From the NCBI GenBank assembly GCA_033030425.1, contig JAUFSD010000002.1, positions 1,612,001 to 1,676,000 of the forward strand: DNA of 64,000 bases, read 5' to 3'. Shown in pieces: positions 45,084 through 57,513 of the stretch. The translations under genes and the position numbers were made by a program. Origin of the DNA: Verpa conica (Eukaryota; Ascomycota; Pezizomycetes; Pezizales; Morchellaceae). Under the pieces are notes generated by a model, which was given only the letters and a program-made list of their open reading frames with translations, ran no database searches and was not told the origin of the DNA. Within the stretch, counting starts at the first letter, position 1. The number at the start of each line of letters is the position of its first letter.

Positions 45084-48000
45084 TATTATTATTGAACTTC
45101 GCGGTTAGGTTGTCTTTTTTAGATATAGAGGACTAGAGGTATAGAATAAAGGAGTTCTTTGGAGTGTTGGAGTTATAGACCTTGCGATGGGGAAGAAAAT
45201 CTCTGGACTCGAGGGTTGGGTGAATACTTATGCAAATCACTCAACCTCTGTGCCCCAGAAACCCCAGTTTAGCCGAGTATTGTCTATGAACGCAGTAAGT
45301 GACTATCAATATTGAGAATTCCATGACCTAATTACAGGACAGATTTACGGCTTAGTTTGCTCGGCCAAACCCTTGCCGCAAGGTACTCTATAACTGGCTG
45401 GTGGCTTATAGACCCAAGAACCAGGAACCTAGTTCCATAGACAAAATCGCTGCCTTGTGCACTTACATATCTAATAGCCCAGTCATAACCCTAGTTTAGC
45501 AGGGGCAGAACGGTTCTAAAGAGAATAACCATTAGAGCAGTTATCTGTAGGCCAAAAATACTTTATCGATAGATACCCCCACCGATTCTTTGGGTCTTTT
45601 TTTGGAAATTTAAAAGATTAATTACTAGCATGGGAGAAGTTGGGATGTCCAAGACTTAGCCACAGCATCCAAAAAGGCACTATAGTCATTTCAATACTCT
45701 TCTACTCTCTCTGCTTCTCAGCCCAACCCGCGGAGTAAAGCCCATGCATAATCAACGCGCATAGGGCTGTGGGCTGAATAATAATGGGTTGTGTCACCAT
45801 CCCCAGATAGCCACTAGTATTCCTTACTAGATCTGCCCCTGTAGCGATCTTGGTTGACGCCTTACCGACTCAACAGCCAGCACACGACCACAGCCACCTT
45901 ACAAAGACATCTAAACTCTATTTTAGCCGCGCCTTTGCCAGTGGCCCTCACGTAATCCGCGAAATGTAGCCTAGAATAGCTTTTAATTAAGATCGAGGAA
46001 CGCTTGCTTGCGGCAGTGGCCCACATGTATAATAGGTAAGAAAAAGATGCATACCGTAGGGGATATAATGGACAACTATGGCGGATGTTACGAGTTCCGG
46101 TTCGCCAAGGAACTTGGATCAGCCGTATAAATCTTGCACCAATTAAAGGACAAAGATCTTGTGTTCACAGAGTAATCTTTCTGGGCTCTACGCCTAAGAG
46201 GTTCGATGCTGTCGATCCTGCCGGGTGATAGAACCCAGTAATGAATTTGACCCAATCAGCCTCCCGATACTGTGATAGCAAAGCTCTTTATAAATCATCC
46301 CAGTTGTGAGGCTCAACGCGAGCTGCTGGGTAGGTTGTGCATAATGAGCCGTGCAGATACCAGAGGCTAACCTAGCCCCTCACCAATCATTGGAGCTATT
46401 ATACGTATCTAGATATCATCCGAGTACAAGGCACTAGATCATTTTGGGCAGCACGATCCACGATCAGAATCGGGGTTGCGGGGTTTTGAAACATTCGGGC
46501 GAATGTGTTGTTGGTAATGCCAATGTTGTGGCGATTCCTGTGACCGCATGCACAATTGCTTTGCACGGTTTCCCTAGCACCAAAGAAAAAACACTTTTGG
46601 TAAATAGTGGGGCTAGTTTAGGCTTTTGGTTTTGTGGTAGAATAATTGGATGGTTAATTGCGATGAATCGCAGCAAGGTCCGATGTGCCAAGATGACACT
46701 ACTTTGGCTCGAGAGGTAATCTGAATCTAGACATGTCATAAACAAGGCAAGGTCATATTTGGCAGTATTACAGTCACAAGATACGAGTTCCCTCGTGCGG
46801 CTAGAATTTGTAGCTATCTAACAAATAGCTAGGTTCCTACATTAAGGATTGTCTTAAAGGGTAGAAATTTTCGATAGATATTCCTCTAGAGAGTATTAGT
46901 GACTAAATCCATGTAAGAAGGGACTGCTTGTGCTTTTCAGCAGCGTTTAGGACAGGCTACAAACTGTGTTAACTTGTGATAGCAGAGAACTGTCATGATT
47001 AGAGCTGCTATAAGGGCACAGGAAGATATTTTTTAAAAATGTCTTTTAGATGTATCTTCAGCGTACCTAAAATTATAGTATGCTTATACTGGAATGTGTG
47101 TCCCTGAGCTTATTATTCACAAGATATCACCTAAAAGGAGACGTACATACCTATGAAAGGCCGAGTGAACTTGTGTGATCTCCTATTATTACTCCCTTTA
47201 ATCACACTAATCTCAATTAAAAAAGAAAAGAGAATACAGTAGTTATAAGTTCGGGGAAAACGATCAAACTACCTTTTCCGCATATAGTATGCTACGTCAA
47301 TATATCTCATCTTACAAGTTTTGGTTACGATAATTCAAATAGTCCTACAAGGAGTGATTTTGGCGCGTAAGTTTCGGTGAATCATTGTCAGGAACTAAAA
47401 ATAGGCTTCATTCCTGATTATGTTAAGGCTGTATGTAGTGCCTATTTTATCTCACTACCCTCCAACCCCCGCGTTTAGCGTGGATCAAGATGCTGCTCAT
47501 GACAACCTAAGTTCTCGAGACATTTAAATCTCCCCTCTTGCATTCGCTGTTGACTTGGGTAATATTATGAGCGTTAAATTTATAAATGCAACTTATTTCG
47601 ATAGATGATCGGTGTTTATATAGTCTTATTAAACTTTGTGTGGCTGGAAGTGCAAGTGCAAGTGCAAGAGATCCTCAGCTACATATGGGTTGGAATACAA
47701 GGGTCAGTTTCTTAATATCTTGGCAGGTCTAAACACCATTATCAGAAATGAGGCCGTCTCAGAAACCCCTTACATTTCCCCATATGAGCGAATATTCTAC
47801 TGGGGGTCTATGTTATAGAATTACGGCAAAGTTAAAGCCAATGAGGCGGGTGGATATATAGTATGGAGTATAAATATACGTAGGTTGTCAAATTTAGGTT
47901 AATGGATCCCTGTGAGTTGGGTTTTCGGCCGAGTAGAGGCATCCTTAGGGGCTGGTTTTAAGGTATATGTGCCTGGGTAGCAAAGGAGGAAGAAGAGTCA

Positions 48001-48392
48001 TATGTAGCACAGGGAAAGCTATATGTAGGTGCGACTTATAAAGCGGATGATAAATATTGTTGCTTTGAGGAATTTCCTTTTTTAAAGATCCTTGAAGAGC
48101 TGGGAATATTTTAGGATGGCAAAGAACTCTCGGGTTCAGGCTCGTGACACCGCTCCGTAAATCGTAAAGGGACTTTTTACTAAAATAAGCCGTGAATTTC
48201 CATACTGTGTTTATTTATTCCTTTGCAAGGTACATGTATCGGTATATAGATTAGTATTGAGGTGATACAGTACGCTGATCAAATCTTTGCTTTGTTCTTA
48301 TATTCTTCATTACTGTAATACATACAAGAGAAATCTCTTGTCAGTCTCCCGTATACTTCGAAACTAAAAGTTGAATCCCGGGGAATTTATTA
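45084..48392. other. 3.3-kb intergenic region
   Basis: AT-rich, with no open frame above 93 residues and no domain I recognise. A short tandem GTGCAA/AAGTGC repeat lies near 47648-47668. The left edge is the promoter of the But2-like gene. Confidence 0.5.
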
Positions 48393-49521
48393 CTACAATG
48401 GAGATGCCAAATTGACACCAAGAAACTCCACAATCTCCTTATAGCTACATAAAATCTTGTCAGTATACCTTAATTCATGAACTAGATCTTACTATTCTAG
48501 TTATTCAAAAAAAGATTTACTCACCCTCTCTGGTACTCTTTCGCGTTTTCTGGATCACTCAGATTGGCCCTAGCCGCCATCCACCCGTGGTGCATGGTTG
48601 AATAAGTCTCGACAACGGAATTGGTTCTGACTTTTTCGATTGGGCTGTTCTTGATCGCCTCAGCAGTTCCCGCAATTGCTACAGCATCTTCATCCTTTGA
48701 TGCAAGACACATTTGAGGAATAGTAATTTTGGCGGCATCTGCAGGGTCGACCATAGCTGGATGAACCTGGGCCGACGCCTTAAAAAGACTAGATTCTCCC
48801 GAGAGGAGTGTTGCAACCTTTTATTTGTTAGCCAGAAGAAATATATATCCAAATCACCAAAAATTTTGGGTAAGAGTGGGGTCTCACCTTGCCACCCCAG
48901 CAGTACCCAATAACAGCCCAGCTTTCTATACAGTCATACTTAGCCTTTATTTCTGGCAGAAGCTTGTAGGTATTTTCTTGGGCCATAGTAAGATTAGCGG
49001 GTCCAGCGAAGAAAGCTGCAAGCTGGACCTTCTTTTCATCAGTATCGGCAGGAATGCCACTAATATCCATTGGAGCCCCAAAGAAATAATCAGGCATGAT
49101 GACCTATGAGCTGTAGTGTTAGCCCAATACCACGAGGCGAGAGCATAGAAGATGTCAAAGAAAAATAAGATGTTTTACAAGGTGCTTCCCAGATGCTGCA
49201 ATAATATCAGCTCCTTGCTGGGTCTGTGGGTAGAACCCAAAAACATCGAAAATGACTATAACGGCTGTTTTAGCATCCTTGTTCCCAGTCACATCTGTGA
49301 TTGTTCTGTGTCAGCATAATGTTTACTTAGACGTTTCGTATTGGAATCATACAAGTATTCATGCCAGCGAACTCTGAATAACTGCCTTTGAGTGTATAAT
49401 TTGAAGTGACAACTGGGGGAATGCTGCAACAAGCTTTGGACGTCATTATGTCTAGCGGATTCCTCTGTGCGGCCGTCAGACTGGAAACCCAGAGAAGACT
49501 CAAAAAATGTGTGATCCGCAT
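48393..49521 (-). CDS. Dienelactone hydrolase family protein
   Basis: Five exons: 49521-49353, 49294-49179, 49103-48888, 48778-48525 and 48444-48393, giving 268 residues from the upstream Met. The alpha/beta-hydrolase catalytic Cys163 lies in GYCWGGK (formed before the third intron) and His231 in MHHGWMAARANL. An Asp in ASKDED near 196-198 completes the likely triad. ACCSIPPV near the start and PDYFFG are usual in fungal members. Reaction: hydrolysis of dienelactones or related esters, as in aromatic-compound breakdown; the substrate is unknown. Two starts are possible. The upstream Met gives a 25-residue hydrophobic leader like a signal peptide, while Met26 (MTSKACCSIPP) gives the usual cytosolic length of 243. 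Confidence 0.9.
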
Positions 49522-51140
49522 ACAGAATAGCTATGAGAAGTAAATGGGTTCAATTGAGTTAATTGACTGATAGTGACGTTGATGATTGTGGTAGTAACGA
49601 TGATTTAAATAGGGATGAAGGGATGAAGGGGTGCCGGTGAAGAGATGAAGAGATGAAGAGGTGGTAACTGCGGGGTATTAATTAAAACTTTGACAGGCAT
49701 CCATCATAGTTCTATCCATATTAAAGAGAATAAACGGGTCACCCCTAATACCGATAACCGAGAGGGGGGGTCACGGAGTTATTTTCAATCAACACCCAAC
49801 ACTAGACTACATATGTGTAAGTAAGAGGCTCTTACCTCGGCAGATCTTCAATTATAAATGAACTTATCGAATCTTCTCGCCCTTAGTATAGGTGGATGGC
49901 TCTGCTTTAAGTGACTTTTAATTTTGCCTATAGAAATATTGAATCTATATATCTTGGTTCTCGTGTAAAAGTACACGTATCTCTTACGCATTTAACGGTC
50001 TTTATACCTAAATAAATAGCCTGCATACACCTTTATCCATGCGGATAGATGAGCGGAACTAGTGTATAGTCATTTACTCGTAATCAGATCCTTCAAAGCC
50101 ATTTTTGTAGAAAAATACTCTATACAATATAATTAAATTATTTCCTTTTTATTTATTTATGATTTGTCCTCTTCCCCGACCCTCACACAATATATCTTTC
50201 ATGCCTAGCTAGACTATCCTTTCCGCAACTTAAAGTCAGCTAACCCTGCAACGGCAGCTGGCCAGGTTATATATACATACATGTACGTATTTATGCTGCG
50301 CCTAGCTTGAGTACCCCTGAACCCTGCAAACTCTTCCCGCAGCGCCAACTATATAAAAACTTATCTATTCCTTCAATTCACGAGAGACTCGCCATACACA
50401 GGAGTAAAATCCAGGGTGAGGTATCCATGGTTCATCTACTACAAAAACATGTAATTAGGGGTAACACTCTGAGGTACGTAATGGTATATTGAGGTTCAAA
50501 CCTCAAATAATAGTTGGTCAAAGAATTAAGCATGCCCAGCCTTTAACCTATTTTACCGGAAGACCTAGGAAGCTAGATAAGTCCGCTATGAAACCTTCCT
50601 CCTAAACTTATAGGTGTTCTCTGGGCTAGCAGAAGAACCTTCCCCCACCGATAGGTCTAGTTCCTACCAATATATATAATTAATATTTAAGGATGTCTTT
50701 GAATCTAATATAATCGATCATACACCAAGATAACCGGATGAGAATATATAAGGTAGATGGTGGTGGTGATATGCCCTAGGGCAAGAATGAAATGGCGTCG
50801 CATTACCTTAGGGTAAAATATAATTAATTTTGGTGGCTTCCAAAATTTTGCACTGGCTGTTCTGCTTTGTTGACATGACTCTCCTGATTGGACGTGATAA
50901 ATAAAGTGCGGCTCATGCATGTACGTACTACCTCAACTTATATCACCCGGTTAAGTAGGCTGAAGAGTAACGTCCACAAAATAATTGTCAATCGCTCGCC
51001 CCCTGTAGAAGTTTAATAGATAAATAATATTATAGTTCTACATAGTGAAAATTACGTCATGACTGTATGGATATCTTATAAAAGAAAAGAAAAATTAATA
51101 TTAACGAGGGAACGTAAAGAAATAAGAACGTAAATACTCT
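49522..51140. other. Intergenic region
   Basis: The left part is the hydrolase promoter and contains short degenerate GATGAAG repeats at about 49615-49662. An 8-bp inverted repeat (TTGAGGTT/AACCTCAA) lies near 50491-50508. The rest is AT-rich with nothing supportable. Confidence 0.5.
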
Positions 51141-52331
51141 TTAAATCTTATTCCTCCCACTTGTCTGCTTACCCTCCGCAATTGGCCTATTGCCCTCTAT
51201 CATATAAGTCCTCCCCTTGAAGAACCACGCCATCACACCCCACACCTTCCAACTTACAAGGAGACCTGTAGCGCGTCCGAACCACGGGCCCATGGGAATA
51301 ATCAACATAAGTCCGTCCTTGTGTTTGTACTCCTTGAAAGTGGATTCTGGCTTGCCACTGATGGCCGCCAAGACATTTGCTGCTACGGTATCGTGTTGAG
51401 CCTCGATAGTGGTAAGCTTACGGTTACCCCAGTGGGTGATGTCTCCGAGAGCCCAAATGTTGGAGTATGTGGGTGTCCTAAGATACTTATCCGTTACAAG
51501 CCAACCAGAATTGTCGAGGAGGTCCTGTGGCAGGAAAGACGAATTTGGTGTGATGCCCCAAGTTGCGATATGTAGGTCCGTCTCGATCGTCTCTCCGGTT
51601 GATAATACCAACTCAGTGGTATTTCCCTTCTTCACCTCGGAGGAAACCTTGACATTATCCCTGATCTCGACCCCCATCTTCTTGAGGTGGTATTCAGCAA
51701 CCTTTCCGATATCTGGACGGATCATTGGGAGGAGCCCAGTGCCAGAGGAGAGAAAGGTGACTTTCTTCCCAGACTTGAAATATCGGGATGCAATTTCCCC
51801 GACAAGTTCGACTCCAGTCACACCGGCGCCGGAGACAACAATGTTGTTTGCGGCGGCGATCATATCCTTTGTTGCTGTGAGAGCTGCCTTGGTATCAGTG
51901 TGTGTTCCCTGCCCGGAACTTTTGAAAGCCCAGTTCCCGCCGGCAGCAGATGAGCCTGTTGCAATGATGAGGTGTGAGTACTCGAGGTTTATATCGCGCA
52001 CACTATCGGATTTGTTGTCATCGTTGATTGTTCGGACGGTGACGGTATTTATCGCTGGGTTAGAGGATACTGCTTTCCCCTGGATGAAGGTGAACCGATC
52101 GGCTGGGTATTTCTCGAATCCAGGAAGGATTGGGATGAAGAGATCAGCATGGTTTTTGCCGAGGAGCTCGGGGGCTACAATGGCGCGTGGGGCGGCCACA
52201 TTCCAGTAGAGCTGGGTGGAGGGGGAGACAAGTGTAACAGTGTAGTCTGCGGGGAGGTGTTTGAGGAGGTAGTGGGCCATGGGAAGACCGGCGAACGAGG
52301 CGCCGAGAATAACCACATTTTTTGTAGACAT
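51141..52331 (-). CDS. AIF/FSP1-like FAD-dependent oxidoreductase
   Basis: 396 residues in one exon. Pyridine-nucleotide-disulfide oxidoreductase fold: an FAD-binding motif at the start (VVILGASFAGLPMAHYL), ATGSSAAG at the end of the FAD half, a second dinucleotide motif for NAD(P)H (IVVSGAGVTGVELVGEIA), and the C-terminal FAD contact IWALGDITHW. The lack of a redox-active CxxxxC places it with AIF/AMID/FSP1 and alternative NADH dehydrogenase-like proteins rather than thioredoxin reductases. Likely transfers electrons from NAD(P)H to a quinone or similar acceptor. A hydrophobic C-terminal stretch (SWKVWGVMAWFFKG) may associate with a membrane. Confidence 0.9.
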   Translation of the reverse strand: MSTKNVVILGASFAGLPMAHYLLKHLPADYTVTLVSPSTQLYWNVAAPRAIVAPELLGKNHADLFIPILPGFEKYPADRFTFIQGKAVSSNPAINTVTVRTINDDNKSDSVRDINLEYSHLIIATGSSAAGGNWAFKSSGQGTHTDTKAALTATKDMIAAANNIVVSGAGVTGVELVGEIASRYFKSGKKVTFLSSGTGLLPMIRPDIGKVAEYHLKKMGVEIRDNVKVSSEVKKGNTTELVLSTGETIETDLHIATWGITPNSSFLPQDLLDNSGWLVTDKYLRTPTYSNIWALGDITHWGNRKLTTIEAQHDTVAANVLAAISGKPESTFKEYKHKDGLMLIIPMGPWFGRATGLLVSWKVWGVMAWFFKGRTYMIEGNRPIAEGKQTSGRNKI

Positions 52332-55300
52332 TTTTTGTTTAGGGGGAGAGAGGGGGGGTTATCTTAAGGAATTGGGGTATGGAATAGTTGAGTAGCTGTA
52401 TGAAATTCTTGACTATGTGCAAGTGAGACTTTTGATGTGCGATGTTGTGTGAAAAAGAATGGGAAAGTCATTGAATATATACTATACCAAGCGTTGCAAA
52501 TGTCTAACATGTATACCATTGTCTCCACTATCATTCCCATCCTACATTCCGCAGGCCCGGGTTGTGCAGCATCCGACGGACTGGAGAGGGAAACGGACGC
52601 GTGTTCCACTGGGCGCAAAGGATTTGTTGATTTCTAATTAACTACCAACTCGCAATCATTTATGCTTATTTGCACTGTGAATGAAGGCTTTGTCGGCCGG
52701 GAATCGGGTGGGAGTCACGTGCAGGACTGACGGCACGTGATAAACCCTATTCTCCCGCCCGAGAGATGGACACACAGATCACACGGTGGCTCGTGCACTG
52801 CGAGCGAGAAGTTAACCTGGTTACACGTGTGGAAAGGAGCGGAGGTGTTTCCTTCTATCTCTGCTTGATCATCCCTCGAGGATGCTTGGAAATACTTGCT
52901 TATGGATTACGGGTTACTCCTGGCTCCAGGTCAAATACCAATCCGGCCCTTGCGATTGCTGCTGAGCGGCAACTAATCGAGCTATTCGTACAGCTGGTGT
53001 TAAGCCTCTAAATGCAAGAACTCACGATTTAGTGGTGTCTGACAACTTGGGATAGCTTGGCGTCCCGGTCTTGTTTGAAATACTTAATTTCTTGACACAA
53101 TCCTCTCTTCTTTCCCTTCCCCTTTGACCCCCACTGTCCTATCCAAGGCAAACCATCGCTACACGGCACGCCATTACTGGTGCGATAGAAAGAGGGGTCA
53201 AGGACGCTGATCAATGAATGGCATAATATCGGAAGCCATACAGTCTGCTGCACCACTCACTGCTGAGATATGGCCTGGGGCGAGCAGACTGCAGCGGATA
53301 CTCCCACGGGTGTAGAGGTCGACTGATTGATTGGTTGGTCATAATACATGGGGGTACAGTGGCCATTATGGTGAGAAGAGTCTTGACACCTTTATTGTTC
53401 ATAAGCCTTGTCTTGTTCACTATTCAGAGGGGACTGTCGTGGCTATTAGATTCGTTACATACCGCCGTTTTAACGTTTACACGACTAATGGAATTCACTG
53501 ACACTAGGGAAAAATTAAAGATAAGTTTACTGAAAAGACCCAAAATCACCCTAGGCCCTATGGTATTGAGGAAGAAAAAGAAAAGAAAAAACCCGGCCCA
53601 CGATACGGGAAATTGATAGCGATTCTCACCACCTCCTCTATTTCCCAGTAATATTAGCCCCGCTCTACCGCTGAGATTCAACTCAAAGATTAAATACAGG
53701 TCCTACATCAAGTGGAGATTATATTGCTCTATATCACTTGGATACCTTCAATCGGCTATGTAGGGCTCTGACTACCCTTGGAACGATACAGGGCCTGGCA
53801 ATCTAGTCCATGAGTTTCACTCGTTGTATGCTAAACCTCTCTTCATGTGCGCTATTGATGTGGAGAAAACTCGTATAGGTCCTTAGAGTCTCTGATGGAG
53901 GCGTAGTAGTCATATTCACAAGCTGCTAATGGTATATCATTATGAAGATTAGGCCCCTAAAGAATCCCTAAACTTATGATTGTAGCTAGGATAGAAAATT
54001 GAGGGATGAAGGCCAAGCATTTTATTATTGGGAGCTTTAGGGGGGCCTAAGAACTACTAGGTTAACGATACCAGGATCTGTCTAGTTGAGAGAACAAAAT
54101 TAACTTTTTCTTTTTCTAAAGGGCCGAGCAATTCAACAAGTAGAAAAACGGCTCGTAGATTCATCTAGATAAGATCGATATAATGATATCCTGAAGCCTC
54201 TAGACCGTTCTATCTCTGCCTCTAGAGCATAGTGAGGGTCTTTAAAAAATATTCTCGGTTGTGGAATACTCGATGTCTCATTTGTGCTCTCGTTCTATGC
54301 AAGCGCCCCAATACCATTATAAGAGCGGCATGGAGATGAGGGAAGTTCTTTTGGAAGCTCGTATGGTAGCTGGGAGGGGGGTTATGGTGCTAAAAAGAGG
54401 CACGCAATAATTCGGTAATCTTGCGTGTGTGAGGGCAGTGGAAGTATTATAAAGGGTGACCACCTCTCGGTCCAAGACGTTATCTATATCTTTTTCAGTA
54501 CATCTTTAGAATTTGTCTATGGATGGACGGAATCCCCCCTTTTATGCCCCCACCTACGGGCAAGCTCCGTTCTCCCAAGCATCAAAGTGGTGTAACATAT
54601 AAATGTAGGACTAAGTTTATCAGGAGCAGTGCGCCCCGGTGGTGTTAGGCGGGCCGAATTCCCGTTTTACGACACCCGTAAGTTGACCGTCAGCCCTTTG
54701 ATACGCCGAACTACCGATGAAAAACGTTGGTAATAAATAAATTTACCAAAGGACTACTCTCCGAGGTATTAATGAAAACCGAGCCAAGATTTTATATGAC
54801 TAATCAGAAGTTTTCTAGAATTCAAGACCAGCGAGTGTCCGACCTCCTGCTGAAGGACAATGTACCCCGAGAGTTTACAGCTAGACCAGTGGTTTTTGGG
54901 TATTTGGATAGATATATTTATCAGTCCTGGTGCCAAATGGTTCTAGGGCTAGTACCACTTGTGGGCCTAGGCTAGCTACAGCTAATTACTTGATATTAAT
55001 CTGGGATTCTACGCCTCGGTTACTGGAGATATATCATGAGAACTATATAGTTGACAGTTGATAGTGGCCCCTCTACTATTTTTCTTAAAATATAATAACT
55101 TCTTTACACTGTCTACGAACCTCAGCTTTGTTGAAAGGTTGATAATACCGACTTTAGACTCAAGTTACAAGTGTGCTCGGAGCCGGAGCTATTGATGCCG
55201 AGGCAGCAGGTCGCCCCATACAGATACATGGCACCGTTGCTAAAGGAAACCTTTTTTTGCGAACTCTATACTCCACCGTACTGACGGCCCGGTTCCGCGA

Positions 55301-56584
55301 TACCTAAGACTTTCTGTTGGTTCAAGGTCCAGTACCAAGCCCGTGTCCCAGGGAGCTAACCCTGTACAAGGGGTTTTTAATCTCCCCTGCCCAACTAATG
55401 AACACCAGAGGGATGGGTCATTGTTGTGGCCCAGATTGTAAATTATGATGCGGGATGTAGGGGTATCAATTTACTCAAGATTAAGGTTGTCGCCTCTTCT
55501 AGTTTTCCAAGGGTATCCCCAAGAGTTCCAAGGGAGGACACCCGGAGCTTAAGAGATAATTGTGGGGTAACGTTTTTATTTGGGTTTCATAAGTAGGGTG
55601 GTATATCTACTGGGAGATGCCCTATATCTTAACTCTAGACTTTGTGTATTGAAACAACCTAAATAGAAGTAATCCTTGTAAACGACAGATTTTGTGTTTT
55701 CTGTAATATTTCTAGTGTCATGTTGAAAGTTTACATGCAAGCCCTCACTTACCTTAATTTTCTCCGCATTTCATGTTATCAGTCCGGTCGAACACAATCT
55801 ACTACTCCATGTATCTGTGGTTCGGGCTCCCTACATCTTATCACCGAACGGACGGTATCCCGTCGTAACCTATTAGTCAACTTTAAGCAAAATTAAAAGG
55901 AGATGTGCTGGCCAGTTTCTTATGCACTCTTATAAGCTCAATCGTCTATCAATATCCGAGTGTTACACGTGGAATGGGGCAATATTAATCGGGACTCAGC
56001 GCATTCTAAGGCCGCTTACCGTTTAGGTACCCTGTAATATAGCTCCACTCTTGACGTTAAAATGTCCAGCATGAGCTAGGCCTATATATGAAGTTAGCAC
56101 TTGGCGGCTCTGAAATAAAGTATGTCAAGGTAAAACGTGTGACTGGATCATGCATATATTACTTCCGCCCGCAAAAATATCCGAAGGGGGTGCAATATAA
56201 GAACTGAGATCGGTTAGAAAATATCCGGCTGCGGTATGTATCCCATAATTTCTCGCCACCAGCTCTTAAACCTTGTAGGTAACACCGTATAATGCGTATT
56301 ATATACTGCTCACTATCAAAAATCGGGGTTATTCCTCTGAAGACACGAAATGTATTTCCCACGATGCTCCGAAAACTCAACCACACGAACGGGTTTATGA
56401 TTATTATTCGGCACAATTTAGAGCGAAATATACACATATGGGTCTAATTCACGTTTACATAGCTTCCAAACCCTAACATCTTTCTTAGAGGAGTTGTATA
56501 AAGCTTTCCAGATTTCCCTCCTCTTTCTACTCTTCACTACTACTGTCATCATCAAGAATCTTCTCTACTAGTCCTCTACCCACT
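52332..56584. other. 4.25-kb intergenic region
   Basis: Promoter side of the flavoprotein gene at left and of the pectate lyase at right, with about 3.5 kb of AT-rich DNA in between. The open frames seen (for example 53335-53616, 54727-54975 and 56159-56437) are short, without family signal or splice-consistent neighbours. No RNA gene was recognised. Confidence 0.5.
56497..56503 (+). promoter_or_regulatory. TATA box of the pectate lyase gene
   Basis: TATAAAG, 82-88 bp before the ATG at 56585. The leader that follows is rich in C and T, as often seen in highly expressed fungal genes. Confidence 0.55.
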
Positions 56585-57513
56585 ATGAAGTTTCTTGCCA
56601 CCTCTGTTGCCGTTGCCGGCCTTGTAACATATGTCTCTGCTGCTGCTACCACTGTCTTCCCCAGTGCAGCAAGCTCCACCACAATCTCTGCCCCCATCTC
56701 TGTCTCTGGAACCTACGATGGTGGAATGAAGCGCTTCAACAGAAACAGTGAGTATCCCAATTCTAAAGATAAACACATGTTAGAGCAAGATTTTCTGACT
56801 AGTGGCTTCTAGACGGCTGTAATGAGGGCGAGGGCGGAACTGCTGACGCTGTCTTTATCCTTGCAAGCGGAGCTACCCTCAAGAACGTTATTATCGGAGC
56901 TGCTCAGACTGAGGGTGTTCACTGCAGTGGGCCTTGCACAATTCAGAATGTTTGGTGGGAGGATGTCTGTGAGGATGCTTTGAGTATTAAACAGACCTCT
57001 GGCACTTCATATATCATTGGTGGTGGAGCTAGGCATGCTTCCGATAAGGGTAAGACACATAAAAATCTTCTTAAACTACAATTATAGTTAACAATTGTAC
57101 AGTCATTCAGCATAACGGTGGTGGTACTGTCAACGTTAAGGATTTCTTCGTCGAGGACTTTGGAAAACTCTACCGCTCTTGCGGAAACTGCGGAACCCAG
57201 TACAAGCGTACCTTTATTGCCTCTGGTGTTGTTGCAGTTGACGGAGGTGTCCTTGCTGGAATTAACACTAACTACGGAGGCAAGTTATACTTCTAAACTT
57301 GGTTATATTTATATATATATCTAATAATAATAATAAAAAACAGATACCGCTACGATCTCTAACACTTGTACCTCGGAAGTCACCGACATCTGCCAGCGCT
57401 TCACCGGTAACGACGATGGTGATGAGCCGGTCAAGACTGGTGCCGGAAATGACGGAACCTACTGCAAGTATGATTCCACCGTTACCAGGCGTAGTACCTG
57501 CTATTCCTCTTAA
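56585..57513 (+). CDS. Secreted pectate lyase, polysaccharide lyase family 3
   Basis: Four exons: 56585-56747, 56813-57049, 57103-57279 and 57344-57513, giving 248 residues. Signal peptide at 1-19 ([19 protein letters not shown]). The PL3 beta-helix shows [60 protein letters not shown] and a Cys-rich end. The enzyme cleaves polygalacturonate by calcium-dependent beta-elimination outside the cell, so it complements the xylanase in plant cell-wall attack. The third intron (57280-57343) begins GCAAGT, a GC-AG intron: only this junction keeps phase and gives the family sequence [12 protein letters not shown]. The Cys pattern looks complete. Confidence 0.94.

Noticed and set aside
50491..50508. 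8-bp inverted repeat TTGAGGTT/AACCTCAA
   Set aside because: Short, isolated and without a gene or transcript context. Expected by chance in 64 kb.
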